Assembly: GCF_000328525.1 (NCBI RefSeq)
Contig: NC_019964.1
Location: 2,356,001-2,420,000 of the forward strand
Direction of reading: 5' to 3'
Source: Halovivax ruber XH-70
GTDB taxonomy: Archaea > Halobacteriota > Halobacteria > Halobacteriales > Natrialbaceae
DNA: 64,000 nucleotides
In this document: positions 27,603 to 36,197 of the stretch, in pieces
Layout of the letters: each line of letters starts with the position of its first letter
How positions within the stretch are numbered: the first letter of the stretch is position 1
Made by a program: the position numbers and the translations under genes
The notes under the pieces: generated by a model
Told to the model about the DNA's origin: nothing
Database searches by the model: none
The model's input: the letters and a program-made list of their open reading frames with translations, nothing else

Positions 27603-28808
27603 ATGGCAACACGTCTCCCGGACGGCGAGTACGACGATCGGCTCGCACAGGTTCGCGATCGGATTAGGGCGTCCGACGCCGACGCTGGCGTCTGGTTCGG
27701 CGCGACGAGCATCGAGTACCTGACCGGCTTCGATCACATCCAGACGGAGCGCCCCGTCTGTCTCGTCGTCACGCCCGAGACCGCGGAGATCACCGTCCCG
27801 CGCCTGGAGGTCGAACGCGTCGAACCCAACCCCCGGATCGACGCCGTCCACCACTACCACGACTACCCGGGTGGGCGCCCGATCGCCGTCGCGGCGGAGA
27901 TGCTCGCCGGACTCGGGGTCGAGACCGTCGTGGCCGACACCGACGGCGCACCCGGGACGATGGGCTACGAGGGGCCCGCCCTCTCAGAGTTCGTCGCGGT
28001 CGACGACCAGGCGTGGGTGTCCCGCATGCGCTGGGAGAAGTCCGACGCCGAACTCGATCTGATTCGCGAGTCGGCCCGCTGGGGGAACCTGGCCCACCGC
28101 TACCTCGCCGACTACACGGCGGTCGGCGCCCACCCGATCACTGTGAGCCAGCGCGCCTCGATGGAGGCCTCGCGAGCGATGCTCGACACTCTCGGCGAGG
28201 AGTACGTCGCCCGGACGCGCGGCTCCGGCCCGGCCTTCGCGGGCTACATCACCGGCCCGCAGACCCGATTGCCCCACGGCCACACCGCCAACCGTCGACT
28301 GCAGGCGGGCGACGTGCTCGTCACCGGCGCGGCGGCGAACGTCGACGGCTATCACTCCGAACTCGAGCGGACGATGTTCCTCGGTGAACCCACCGACGAG
28401 CAGCGCCACTACTTCGAACTCATGGTCGAGATGCAAGACGTCGCGATCGACGCGCTCGGTCCGGGCGTCCCCATCGCCGACGTTGACGAGGCGGTCCGCG
28501 ACTACGTCGACGAACAGGGTGTCACCGACCTGTACCAGCACCACGTCGGTCACAACATCGGCATGGGCGGACACGAACCGCCGTACGTCGATCAGGGATG
28601 GGGTGATCACTGCGAGGACGACGCCACGAGTTACGACGACGAAGACGCCATCATGCAGCCCGGCCACGTCTGGACGATCGAACCCGGCCTCTACACCGAC
28701 GAGTACGGCTACCGCCACTCCGACACCATCGCCATCACCGAAGACGGCGTCGAGTGGCTCACCTACTTCCCCCGCGACCTCGAGGGGAACGTCGTTCCGA
28801 TCTCGTGA
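27603..28808 (+). CDS. M24 family metallopeptidase (Xaa-Pro dipeptidase-like)
   Basis: A 401-residue cytosolic pita-bread fold enzyme. An N-terminal creatinase-like domain covers residues 1-140. The catalytic domain shows the metal-ligand regions: Asp in 'ANVDGYHSELERTMFLG', His in 'HHVGHNIGMGGHEPPYV', Glu in 'WTIEPGLYTDEYGYRHSDTI' and a last Glu in 'IAITEDGVEWL'. It fits Xaa-Pro dipeptidase/aminopeptidase P relatives. The ATG at 27603 was chosen over a nine-codon extension. Confidence 0.9.
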   Translation: MATRLPDGEYDDRLAQVRDRIRASDADAGVWFGATSIEYLTGFDHIQTERPVCLVVTPETAEITVPRLEVERVEPNPRIDAVHHYHDYPGGRPIAVAAEMLAGLGVETVVADTDGAPGTMGYEGPALSEFVAVDDQAWVSRMRWEKSDAELDLIRESARWGNLAHRYLADYTAVGAHPITVSQRASMEASRAMLDTLGEEYVARTRGSGPAFAGYITGPQTRLPHGHTANRRLQAGDVLVTGAAANVDGYHSELERTMFLGEPTDEQRHYFELMVEMQDVAIDALGPGVPIADVDEAVRDYVDEQGVTDLYQHHVGHNIGMGGHEPPYVDQGWGDHCEDDATSYDDEDAIMQPGHVWTIEPGLYTDEYGYRHSDTIAITEDGVEWLTYFPRDLEGNVVPIS

Positions 28809-28951
28809 GGCCGACTTCTCGTCACCGACCGACAACTCGCTGACGGTGAACACCGGACGTCGCCGACGACGAAGTGCGCCGACCGGCAACGCTCCGACGG
28901 CTACCACCGGGCATTCCCGACGGCGGTTCCCGGCAGCCGGACCGATCGATT

Positions 28952-28963
28952 CAAGTGAACTTG
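28952..28963. repeat. Short inverted repeat before the cobamide operon
   Basis: CAAGTGAACTTG has perfect 5-base arms with a 2-base centre and lies about 17-28 bases before the first start codon (28980). It may be an operator or part of the promoter. No cobalamin riboswitch-like structure is apparent. Confidence 0.3.
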
Positions 28964-28979
28964 GATTACCCACACTGAC

Positions 28980-29606
28980 ATGGCAGTCTCTTTCGACTGC
29001 TTCGGCACACTCGTGACCGCCGACCGGCCGACCGACCCGGCCGCAGCCGTCGCGACCGAACTCGCGGCGAGAGGGGTGGCCGTTCCGACCGACTGGGCGG
29101 AGGCCTACCGCGAGCGCCACGTTCCAGCACCCGAACACGCAGAAGTCCCCCTCCCGGCCCACGTCGGGGCCGCACTGGCGAGTCGCGACGTCGAGTGGGA
29201 CGGAAACGCCGTCAGGCGAGCCGTCGTCGCGGCGTTCGACCCCGTTGTCGAGACGCGACGCGGCGCGGTCGAAGCGGTCGACGCTGCCGGCGAGCGCGGC
29301 CCGGTCGCGATCTGTTCGAACTGCGCCGTCCCGGAACTCGTCTCGAAGACGCTGCTGCGCTCCGAGATCGATCGATCGGCCTTCGACGCGATCGTGACCA
29401 GCACCGGCTGTGGCTTTCGCAAGCCGGCGCCGCAGATATTCACGGCGACGGCCGACGCGCTGGCCGTCGACGCGGCCACGCTGGTCCACGTGGGCGACGA
29501 CCCGACGACCGACGGTGGCGTCACCGACGTCGGTGGCACGGCAATCCTGCTGGCGGAGACGCCGCTCCCGGCCGTTCCGGATCGACTCGACGAGGTGGAC
29601 GCGTGA
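28980..29606 (+). CDS. HAD family hydrolase, first gene of the cobamide operon
   Basis: A 208-residue HAD phosphatase-like protein. Motif I is the nucleophile region 'SFDCFGTLVTADRP', motif II is 'ICSNCAVPEL', motif III Lys lies in 'CGFRKPAPQIF' and motif IV is 'VHVGDDPTTDGGVTDVGG'. The fold is that of haloacid dehalogenase/phosphoglycolate phosphatase-like enzymes. It ends 34 bases before cbiB and is on the same strand as the whole salvage cluster. Context suggests a phosphatase in cobamide assembly, perhaps for alpha-ribazole phosphate or adenosylcobamide phosphate, but this is inference. Confidence 0.85.
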   Translation: MAVSFDCFGTLVTADRPTDPAAAVATELAARGVAVPTDWAEAYRERHVPAPEHAEVPLPAHVGAALASRDVEWDGNAVRRAVVAAFDPVVETRRGAVEAVDAAGERGPVAICSNCAVPELVSKTLLRSEIDRSAFDAIVTSTGCGFRKPAPQIFTATADALAVDAATLVHVGDDPTTDGGVTDVGGTAILLAETPLPAVPDRLDEVDA

Positions 29607-29640
29607 GTACTCGTCTGCAGCCGCTGCACCGGTGGTGTCC

Positions 29641-30663
29641 GTGACCACGACTCCCATCGCCCTCGTCGCCTTCGCCGTCAGCCTCGATCTGCTCGTCGGC
29701 GAGCCACGCACGCGCTGGCATCCCGTCGCCTGGTTCGGGACGGTCGTCGGCTTCGTCGATCGGGACTGGGAGCTCGACACGAGCGACGAGCGCTGGCTCG
29801 GAGTGGGGGTCGCCCTCGTGTTCCCGGCGGCCGTTGCGGGGCTCGTCGGTGGACTGGTCGTCCTCGCCGGCTTCGTTCACCCCACCGTCGGGGCGCTGCT
29901 CGCCGGCGTCGTCCTCTACCTGACGACGAGTCTTCGGTCCCTGCTGGAACTGACCGAAGTCGTCGTCGAGGAGAGCGAGTCGGACCCGGAAACGGCTCGG
30001 CGGACCGTCCGCGGGCTCGCCGGCCGCGACGCGAGTACGCTCTCGCCGGCACAGCTTCGCAGCGCCGCGATCGAGAGCGCCGCCGAGAACCTGGCTGACG
30101 GGTTCGTCGCGACGCTCGCCCCGTTCGTCCTCCTGGCCCCGGTCTCGCTCCCGGCCGCGGCCGCCGCCGCGACCTGGGTCAAGGCCGTGAACACGCTCGA
30201 CTCGATGCTCGGCTATCCCGACAAGCCCATCGGCACCGCGAGCGCCAGACTCGACGACGTCGTCATGTGGCTCCCGGCACGCCTGACAGCCGGCTCCCTC
30301 GCACTCGCCGCCGGACGACCGCGAGCGCTCGCCACTGCCCGTCAGTGGGTTCGAACGCCGCCGTCGCCGAACTCGGGCTGGCCGATGGCCGTGGCGGCCG
30401 TCGTCCTGTCCGTTCGCCTCGAAAAGCCGGACGTGTACGCGCTGAACCCGGACGGACGGGAACCGACAGGCGCCGACGGCGACCGAGCTGTTAGGCTGGT
30501 CGGCGTCGGAGCAGTCGTCGCGCTCTTGGTGCTCGTCGTCGCGACGATCGCGCTCGACGCGGGCGTCGTCGGTGCCACGGGCGTCTCGAGCGTCCCGGGT
30601 GTCGCAGACGTCGCGGCGATCACGGACCAGCATCATTCGCCCGCCGCGGAGGGATCACCGTGA
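29641..30663 (+). CDS. cbiB: Adenosylcobinamide-phosphate synthase
   Basis: A 340-residue integral membrane protein that attaches (R)-1-aminopropan-2-ol phosphate (or its equivalent) to adenosylcobyric acid. The family start 'DLLVGEPRTRWHPVAWFG' is clear, with 'ESAAENLADGFVATLAPF' and 'KAVNTLDSMLGYPDKPIGTASARLDD' (split) in the middle, and 'NPDGREPTGADGDRAVRL' near the end. I chose a GTG start at 29641 because the conserved sequence begins there; no suitable ATG is nearby. It overlaps cobS by four bases. Confidence 0.92.
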   Translation: MTTTPIALVAFAVSLDLLVGEPRTRWHPVAWFGTVVGFVDRDWELDTSDERWLGVGVALVFPAAVAGLVGGLVVLAGFVHPTVGALLAGVVLYLTTSLRSLLELTEVVVEESESDPETARRTVRGLAGRDASTLSPAQLRSAAIESAAENLADGFVATLAPFVLLAPVSLPAAAAAATWVKAVNTLDSMLGYPDKPIGTASARLDDVVMWLPARLTAGSLALAAGRPRALATARQWVRTPPSPNSGWPMAVAAVVLSVRLEKPDVYALNPDGREPTGADGDRAVRLVGVGAVVALLVLVVATIALDAGVVGATGVSSVPGVADVAAITDQHHSPAAEGSP

Positions 30664-31496
30664 GCTGGACGTGGGTTCGTGCGCTGCGGGCCGGGGTCGC
30701 CTTCCTGACGCGGATTCCGACCGGCGGAAGCACGGCTTCGGACTGGGATGCGTTCGCGCGAACGCCCGCCGCGTTTCCGGTCGTCGGCGTCTGCATCGGC
30801 GTGCTCGCCGCGCTCCCCCTGCTCGCCATCGACCGCGCCCCGGCGCCGACCGTCGCCCTGGGCTACCTCCTCGTGATCTACCTGGTGACGGGGATCAACC
30901 ATCTCGACGGCGTCGCCGACCTCGGTGACGCCGCGGTCGTCCACGGCGATCGAGGGCACCGCCGCGAGGTCCTGAAAGATACGACGACGGGTGTCGGAGC
31001 CATCCTCGCCGTCTGTCTCGTCGTCGCCGGACTCGCCCTCGGCGGACTCGCACTGACGACACTCCCGATCGGGCTCGCCGTCACAGTCGCGATCACGGCC
31101 GAACTCGGCGCCAAACTCGGCATGGCCACCGTCGCCGGCCTCGGGACGGCGAGCCACGACGGGTTCGGATCCAAGTTCACGCGGAACGCCACGCCCCGCT
31201 CGCTCGGTGGCCCGTTTGTTCTCGCGGTTCTGGCCGTGGGTGCCATCACGGTCGCCGTCGACGCGGCACTACCGGCCATCGACGAGCCACTCGCGATCGG
31301 GACCATTCAGTTCGTCGGCGCCCCCCTGCTCGTCGGCACCGGCACCATCTGTGGCGCGCTCGCGGGGACGGCGATCCCCTGGCTGTGGGCACGGCGAAAC
31401 CTGGGCGGTGTGAGTGGCGACGTCTTCGGGGCGGCGAACGAGGTCGGCCGCGTCGTCGGGGTTCACGCGGGGGTGATCGCGTGGACGCTCTGGTGA
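30660..31496 (+). CDS. cobS: Adenosylcobinamide-GDP ribazoletransferase (cobalamin synthase)
   Basis: A 278-residue membrane enzyme that joins adenosylcobinamide-GDP and alpha-ribazole (or its phosphate). The family pattern is visible in 'ALRAGVAFLTRIPTGGS', 'TGINHLDGVADLGDAAVVHGDR' (split; acidic metal-binding DGxAD) and 'VLKDTTTGVGAILAV'. About seven hydrophobic segments follow. It uses GTG at 30660, giving a GTGA overlap with cbiB, and overlaps cobY by 16 bases. Confidence 0.92.
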   Translation: MSWTWVRALRAGVAFLTRIPTGGSTASDWDAFARTPAAFPVVGVCIGVLAALPLLAIDRAPAPTVALGYLLVIYLVTGINHLDGVADLGDAAVVHGDRGHRREVLKDTTTGVGAILAVCLVVAGLALGGLALTTLPIGLAVTVAITAELGAKLGMATVAGLGTASHDGFGSKFTRNATPRSLGGPFVLAVLAVGAITVAVDAALPAIDEPLAIGTIQFVGAPLLVGTGTICGALAGTAIPWLWARRNLGGVSGDVFGAANEVGRVVGVHAGVIAWTLW

Positions 31497-32152
31497 TGTG
31501 CGGCGGGGAGGGGAGTCGCCTCGATACCGACGCGGAAAAACCGCTGTCCCCGATCGCCGGTGAGTCGATGGTCGATCGCGTCCGTCAGGCGCTCGCCGCC
31601 AGCCGGATCGAGACGACCTACGCCGTCGTCTCGCCGAACGCCCCGGAGACGCGCTCGCACCTCGCCGAAGCCGGAACGGCACTGATCGAGACGCCCGGAG
31701 CGGGCTACGTCCCGGACCTCGCCACCGCACTCGACGACTCGCGGGTCGAGCCGCCGATCCTGACGGTGACTGCAGATCTGGCGCTGCTAACCGCCGAGCT
31801 CGTCGACGACGTGTGTCGAGCCTACCGCGCCCGTGTTCGAACACGAGCGGGCGATGCAGCCGACTCGTCGCCGGACGACGCATCCTGCTACCCCTCGATG
31901 ACGGTCTGTGTCCCCCGAGCGCTGAAACGGCACCTCGGCGTGTCCGCAGAGGAGGCCGCCGTCGTCGACGGCTTCGTCCCGACCGGCCTCAACGTCGTTG
32001 GCGCCGAATCTGCAACCGACGACGGTCGAACAGGGACTACCGGGCCACCGAGACCGCTCGTCCACGTCCTCCGGAGCGCCGGGGCGGCGATCAACGTGAA
32101 CCGGCTCGACGACGTCCGAATCGCACACCGACACCGAGGAGACCACCGATGA
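31481..32152 (+). CDS. cobY: GTP:adenosylcobinamide-phosphate guanylyltransferase
   Basis: A 223-residue nucleotidyltransferase, the archaeal replacement for bacterial CobU. It begins VDALVMCGGEGSRLDTDAEK, with the G-G-E-G-S-R nucleotide-binding loop and downstream Lys, then 'ILTVTADLALLTAELVDDV' and a C-terminal acceptor region. The GTG start at 31481 lies inside the end of cobS; longer upstream frames are arginine-rich shadows. A ~20-residue acidic insert (around residues 120-135, 'GDAADSSPDDAS') is unusual for this short family. Confidence 0.88.
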   Translation: MDALVMCGGEGSRLDTDAEKPLSPIAGESMVDRVRQALAASRIETTYAVVSPNAPETRSHLAEAGTALIETPGAGYVPDLATALDDSRVEPPILTVTADLALLTAELVDDVCRAYRARVRTRAGDAADSSPDDASCYPSMTVCVPRALKRHLGVSAEEAAVVDGFVPTGLNVVGAESATDDGRTGTTGPPRPLVHVLRSAGAAINVNRLDDVRIAHRHRGDHR

Positions 32153-32271
32153 CAGGACCAATCTGGCGAATCCACACGATCGACGAAGCGAACGGGCAAA
32201 CAGTGCAGGAAGCACGGGTGAACGAAGATGCGAGGCGCCGGACCGACTCCGAGGTGGGTCGATGCGACTGA
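32149..32271 (+). CDS. 40-codon ORF overlapping cobY and cobT
   Basis: ATG at 32149 overlaps the cobY stop (ATGA) and the stop at 32269-32271 lies inside cobT, whose ATG is at 32262. The peptide starts MTGPIWRIHTIDEANGQTVQ and ends in RRRTDSEVGRCD. Overlaps at both ends are what a translated, coupled ORF would show. Otherwise there would be a 109-base untranslated gap in an operon where every other junction overlaps or nearly so. No family is recognised. Confidence 0.35.
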   Translation: MTGPIWRIHTIDEANGQTVQEARVNEDARRRTDSEVGRCD

Positions 32272-33308
32272 TTCTCGCGGCTGGAACGACCGAGACGGCG
32301 CTCGTCGATGGCATCAGCGCAGCCGGAGCGACGCCGGAACTCATGGCACACACGCCGCCTGGAGACGCCGAGCTCCTCGTCTACGGCGAACCGGTTCGCT
32401 CGCCGGTCACGCCGATCTCGCCGACCGGCTGTGTGACCCCGGCGGCCGTCACCCGCGCCGTCCGCGAAGTCAGGGCGTTTCCCGTGACCACCATCGACGC
32501 CGGATTGGCGGCCCCGACGGCCGCCCCGACGGTCACGCTCGACGCGAAACCGGGAGCGGACATCAGGGCCGAACGGGCCGTCCCGGACGCCGACGGGCTC
32601 TTCGAACGCGCCCGCTCGTTCGGTGCGTCGCTCCCGGACGACGCGATCACGATCGGCGAGACGATCCCCGGCGGCACCACGACCGCACTCGGGGTGCTGA
32701 CCGCCCTCGGCGAGCGAGTTGGGGTCTCGTCCTCGCTGCCGGCGAACCCGATGGAGCGAAAACGATCGATCGTCCGCGACGGCCTCCAAGCCAGCGGGAT
32801 CGAGGCCGGCGAGTGCGAGAACGCGCCGCTCGCGGCGATCGAGGCCGTCGGCGACCCGGTACAGGCGACGGTTGCTGGCGTCGCCGCCGGCGCACTCGAG
32901 ACGGGGATCGACGTCACACTGGCCGGCGGCACGCAACAGCTCGCGATCGCGGCCGTCCTCCGCCACGCCGGTGTGACTGACCCGCTCACGGTGGCCACGA
33001 CGTCCTTCATCGCCGCCGATCGCGGCGAGGATATAGAACGCGCGGCCGATCGATTCGACTGCGAACTCACCGTCACCGATCCCGGGTTCGACGAACGCGA
33101 CCACGTGACGATGAACCGCTACTGCGCCGGTGAAGTGAAGGAAGGCGTCGCGATGGGTGGGGCACTCTCACTCGTTCCGGCCGGCGAACTGGCCGCCGTT
33201 CGCGACCGATTCGCCACCATCTGTGACAGACTCGGCGTCGACGAGTTTCTGGACGAGGCAGGACCGGAATCGCCACCGGATCCAGGCGTCTCGTCGGAGG
33301 GGCGATAA
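32262..33308 (+). CDS. cobT: Nicotinate-nucleotide-dependent phosphoribosyltransferase, archaeal CobT
   Basis: A 348-residue enzyme that activates the lower-ligand base by transferring phosphoribose from nicotinate mononucleotide. It has the archaeal CobT pattern: 'LILAAGTTETALVDGISAAG', 'AIDAGLAAPT'-like 'TTIDAGLAAPTAAPTV', 'GETIPGGTTTALGVLTALG' and 'VTLAGGTQQLAIAAVLRHAG'. The C-terminal 'AGEVKEGVAMGGALSL' is also typical. It follows the 40-codon ORF with a 10-base overlap and ends two bases before cobD. Confidence 0.9.
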   Translation: MRLILAAGTTETALVDGISAAGATPELMAHTPPGDAELLVYGEPVRSPVTPISPTGCVTPAAVTRAVREVRAFPVTTIDAGLAAPTAAPTVTLDAKPGADIRAERAVPDADGLFERARSFGASLPDDAITIGETIPGGTTTALGVLTALGERVGVSSSLPANPMERKRSIVRDGLQASGIEAGECENAPLAAIEAVGDPVQATVAGVAAGALETGIDVTLAGGTQQLAIAAVLRHAGVTDPLTVATTSFIAADRGEDIERAADRFDCELTVTDPGFDERDHVTMNRYCAGEVKEGVAMGGALSLVPAGELAAVRDRFATICDRLGVDEFLDEAGPESPPDPGVSSEGR

Positions 33309-33310
33309 CG

Positions 33311-34330
33311 GTGGACGCAGAAGCCGTCCGCGACACCGATCGCGTCCCCCACGGCGGCGAATCGGATTCGTCCGTGCTCGACTGTAGCGCGAACGTCGTT
33401 CCCGAGCCGCCCGAGGGCGTCGAGGCCGTCTATCGGGACGCGCTGGCGGCGGCCGGCCGGTATCCAGACGACGCGTATCCGACCTTCCGCGAAGCTGCCG
33501 GCGCGTCCGTCGGCTGCGATCCAGCGCACGTCGTCCCGACGGCCGGCGGGCTGGCCGCGATTCGACTCGCAATCGGGCTCACCGTCGATCCCGGTGACGA
33601 GGTACTGGTTCCGTTCCCGAGCTTCGGCGAGTACGCCCGCGAGGTACGCCTGCAGGGAGGGGACCCGCGATTCGTGCCACACGACGAATTGCTGGCAGTC
33701 GACCCCAGCGGCTGTGCGCTCGCGATCGTCTGTACTCCCAACAATCCGACCGGAGAGCTCACGGATCCAGACGCATTGGCCGCGTTCGCCGATCGCTGCG
33801 AGGCAACCGGAACGACGCTGCTCGTCGACGAGGCGTTTCTCGGGTTCACGGAAGCCACATCGATGGCGGTCCGGGAACGCGAGAACGTGATCGTCGCCCG
33901 TTCGTTGACCAAGCTGTTCGGGCTCCCGGGTCTGCGCGCCGGCTTCGCCGTCGCTTCCGGCCCACTCGGCGAGGCGCTCGAACGGGCACGACCGGCCTGG
34001 AGCCTCGGGACGCCGGCCGCGCGAGTCGGCGCCCACTGCCTGCGAGACGAGGAATTCGTCCGAGAGACGCGGTCGCGCGTCCGGCGGGAACGAATGCGCC
34101 TCCGGGACGGCCTCGCTGCCGCCGGCTTCGCGGTGGCGCCCTCGGACGCACCATTCGTCCTCGTCGACTGCGCAGGTCGCGACGTCGACGCCGTCCTCGA
34201 ACGCGCTCGCGACGCGGGGATCGCCCTCCGCGACGCGCGGACGTTCCGGGGACTCGACTCGCACGTCCGCATCGCCGTCCGCGATCGAGGGACGACCGAC
34301 CGGGTGCTCGAGGTGCTCGGCGATGGATGA
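33311..34330 (+). CDS. cobD: Threonine-phosphate decarboxylase-like PLP enzyme
   Basis: A 339-residue fold-type I PLP enzyme of the histidinol-phosphate aminotransferase group. The pyridoxal Lys lies in 'ARSLTKLFGLPGLRAGFAVA', with 'SANVVPEPPEGVEAVYRDAL' and 'CTPNNPTGELTDPDAL' upstream. In a cobamide operon it is best read as CobD, decarboxylating threonine phosphate to aminopropanol phosphate for CbiB. Sequence alone does not exclude an aminotransferase. It starts with GTG at 33311 and overlaps cbiZ by eight bases. Confidence 0.86.
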   Translation: MDAEAVRDTDRVPHGGESDSSVLDCSANVVPEPPEGVEAVYRDALAAAGRYPDDAYPTFREAAGASVGCDPAHVVPTAGGLAAIRLAIGLTVDPGDEVLVPFPSFGEYAREVRLQGGDPRFVPHDELLAVDPSGCALAIVCTPNNPTGELTDPDALAAFADRCEATGTTLLVDEAFLGFTEATSMAVRERENVIVARSLTKLFGLPGLRAGFAVASGPLGEALERARPAWSLGTPAARVGAHCLRDEEFVRETRSRVRRERMRLRDGLAAAGFAVAPSDAPFVLVDCAGRDVDAVLERARDAGIALRDARTFRGLDSHVRIAVRDRGTTDRVLEVLGDG

Positions 34331-35105
34331 GTCGGTCGCCGCGGACGACGCACCGTCCGGGAAGCGATCCATCGCGGCTGCGACTCGTGCGGACGGCGTC
34401 CTCCAGGTTCGTCGACCCGGAACCGAGTGGCTCCACACCGGCTGGCACGGCGGCCTGACGGTCGCCGACGCGGCCTACAACGTCACCGTTCCCGAGGGCT
34501 GGGCTCCGTCCGACATCGGGACGGACGTCGACGAGCGACTCGCCACGGCGTCGTTCACCGACGAGGGGCCCGTCCTGCTGACCGGCGTCGAGATGAGTCA
34601 CGTGCGCGGAGCGAACTGTGGGCCGGTCACCGCCTACGCCACAGTCGGCATCTCGAATCCGGCCGTCCTGCCAGCCGACCCGGCGGGCGGATCGCTCCCA
34701 TCAGCCTCGGTCGGTGATGACGAGGAATCGACGACGACCGGGACGGCCAACCTCGTCGTTGTGACCGACCGATCGCTCGCGGCCGGCGCACTCGCGAACC
34801 TCGTCGCCGTCGCCGCAGAGGCCAAAACTGCCACGTTGCTCGCCGAAACCGGCTTCCCCGGCACGACGAGCGACGCGATCACCGTCGGTCACGATCCGAC
34901 CGGGGAGACCGCCAGATACTCCGGCAGTGCGACCCGCGTCGGGGCAGCGACTCGCGCGTGTGTCCGCGAGGCCGTGACGGCGTCGCTGCACAGCCGGTAC
35001 GAGGACGGGGACGCCGACCGTCCCCAGTGCCTCGCCGACGCGGCGTACGGCGTCTCGACCGACGTTCGGGCCGACGTCTTCGCCGTTCCGTCCGATCGGC
35101 GGTAA
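34323..35105 (+). CDS. cbiZ: Adenosylcobinamide amidohydrolase
   Basis: A 260-residue enzyme that removes the aminopropanol side chain from salvaged cobinamide to give cobyric acid, which CbiB then rebuilds. Family features are 'TGVEMSHVRGANCGPVTAYA' and 'TANLVVVTDRSLAAGALANL', followed by a C-terminal 'TGTSSDAITVG'-like part seen here as 'FPGTTSDAITVGHDPTGET'. It is the last gene of the operon; 76 bases separate it from the next gene. Its presence marks this cluster as corrinoid salvage. Confidence 0.92.
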   Translation: MDESVAADDAPSGKRSIAAATRADGVLQVRRPGTEWLHTGWHGGLTVADAAYNVTVPEGWAPSDIGTDVDERLATASFTDEGPVLLTGVEMSHVRGANCGPVTAYATVGISNPAVLPADPAGGSLPSASVGDDEESTTTGTANLVVVTDRSLAAGALANLVAVAAEAKTATLLAETGFPGTTSDAITVGHDPTGETARYSGSATRVGAATRACVREAVTASLHSRYEDGDADRPQCLADAAYGVSTDVRADVFAVPSDRR

Positions 35106-35181
35106 CCCGCCCGCAGGCAGGTACTTTCACTTTCACTCCGCTCGGGTCGCTTTGACGTACTGTCCGCACATCCTACAGAAT

Positions 35182-35412
35182 ATGAGCACGAACGCAGTCC
35201 TGATCGACGAGGAATCGACCGGCCACCCGGCGCCCCAGCACGACCCCACCGTCGACGCGCTCGAAGAGCGGATCGCCCGGACCGAGCGCAGACGAGTCGA
35301 CGTTACCGAGCTCGACGTCACGAGCCTCGAGACGTTCGTCGAGGAGAACGTCGGCACCCACCTCGTCTCGCTCGAACACCGCGGGGGCCGCACCTACCTC
35401 GTTCTCGAGTAA
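35182..35412 (+). CDS. Small haloarchaeal protein of unknown function
   Basis: A 76-residue acidic protein starting MSTNAVLIDEESTGHPAPQH. A charged central helix ('ALEERIARTERRRVDVTELD') leads into a short alpha/beta part ('VTSLETFVEENVGTHLVSL', ending LVLE). Good third-position bias supports coding. The ATG at 35182 was preferred over an upstream frame because the upstream part lacks this bias. No family can be named. Confidence 0.7.
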   Translation: MSTNAVLIDEESTGHPAPQHDPTVDALEERIARTERRRVDVTELDVTSLETFVEENVGTHLVSLEHRGGRTYLVLE

Positions 35413-35501
35413 CGTCACAGGGTCCGAGTCGGTCGTTATCCCGTCGATGCACCGTAACGTCGGGGCCAACAGCTTTGACGGTCGACCCGAAATCGGGCCA
35501 C

Positions 35502-36095
35502 ATGCCGGGACCACCGTTCTGCTCGGGTGAGCAGGTGACACTGCACCCGATCCAGCGAGAAGACAGTCGGTTCTGCCAGGAGTTGTTGAACGAGCCGCGG
35601 GTTCGCCGACGAATCGCGAGTACTGACCCGATCACGGCGGCGGCCGAACGCGACTGGATCGAGAGCCAGGACGAGCAGGACGGATTCAATTTTCTGATCT
35701 GTCGTGACGACGCGCCGACCGACGGCGACGATCCGCTCGGGCTGGACAGTGTCGACGAACCCGAACCCGTCGGGACGATCGGGCTGACCCCGGCCCACGA
35801 AGTCTGGGGAACGGCGGAGATCGGCTACGCGATCGCGCCCGAATACTGGGGAAACGGCTACGCCACCGAAGCCCTCTCACTCGTCTGCCAGTACGCGTTC
35901 GACGAGCGCCGCATCGCCAAGCTCCACGCCGAGACGTTCGCGACGAACCCGGCCTCGGCGCGCGTCCTGACGAAGGTGGGGTTCGAGAAGGAGGGGTCGT
36001 TCAGAAACGAGGCGTTCGTCGACGGCGCGCGCGTGAACGTGATCCGATACGGCCTCCTGGCCGAGGAGTGGGACGAAAACGGGGCCACTCGGTAG
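35502..36095 (+). CDS. GNAT family N-acetyltransferase (RimJ/RimL type)
   Basis: A 197-residue acetyltransferase. 'GEQVTLHPIQREDSRFCQEL' is the typical RimJ/RimL start, and the acetyl-CoA-binding region is 'AEIGYAIAPEYWGNGYATEA'. 'FATNPASARVLTKVGFEKEG' follows, with a C-terminal 'GARVNVIRYGLLAEEW'. These enzymes acetylate N-termini of ribosomal proteins or small amines; the substrate is unknown. ATG at 35502 was chosen over TTG at 35475. Confidence 0.88.
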   Translation: MPGPPFCSGEQVTLHPIQREDSRFCQELLNEPRVRRRIASTDPITAAAERDWIESQDEQDGFNFLICRDDAPTDGDDPLGLDSVDEPEPVGTIGLTPAHEVWGTAEIGYAIAPEYWGNGYATEALSLVCQYAFDERRIAKLHAETFATNPASARVLTKVGFEKEGSFRNEAFVDGARVNVIRYGLLAEEWDENGATR

Positions 36096-36197
36096 CCCCG
36101 GAAGCCGTGATCAGGGCAGTCTTCGTGACCGACGCGTACCGACTCGGACCGATACCCGGTAGAAAGACACTTCTCCGTCGGTCCGCTTCGTCGGATC

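Noticed and set aside
28809-28979. Cobalamin riboswitch before the salvage operon
   Set aside because: No B12-box-like sequence or elaborate stem set is seen, and such riboswitches are not expected in haloarchaea; only a short inverted repeat is present.
27984-29780. 598-codon minus-strand frame across the M24 peptidase, HAD and cbiB genes
   Set aside because: Antisense to three recognised genes and without a family signature.
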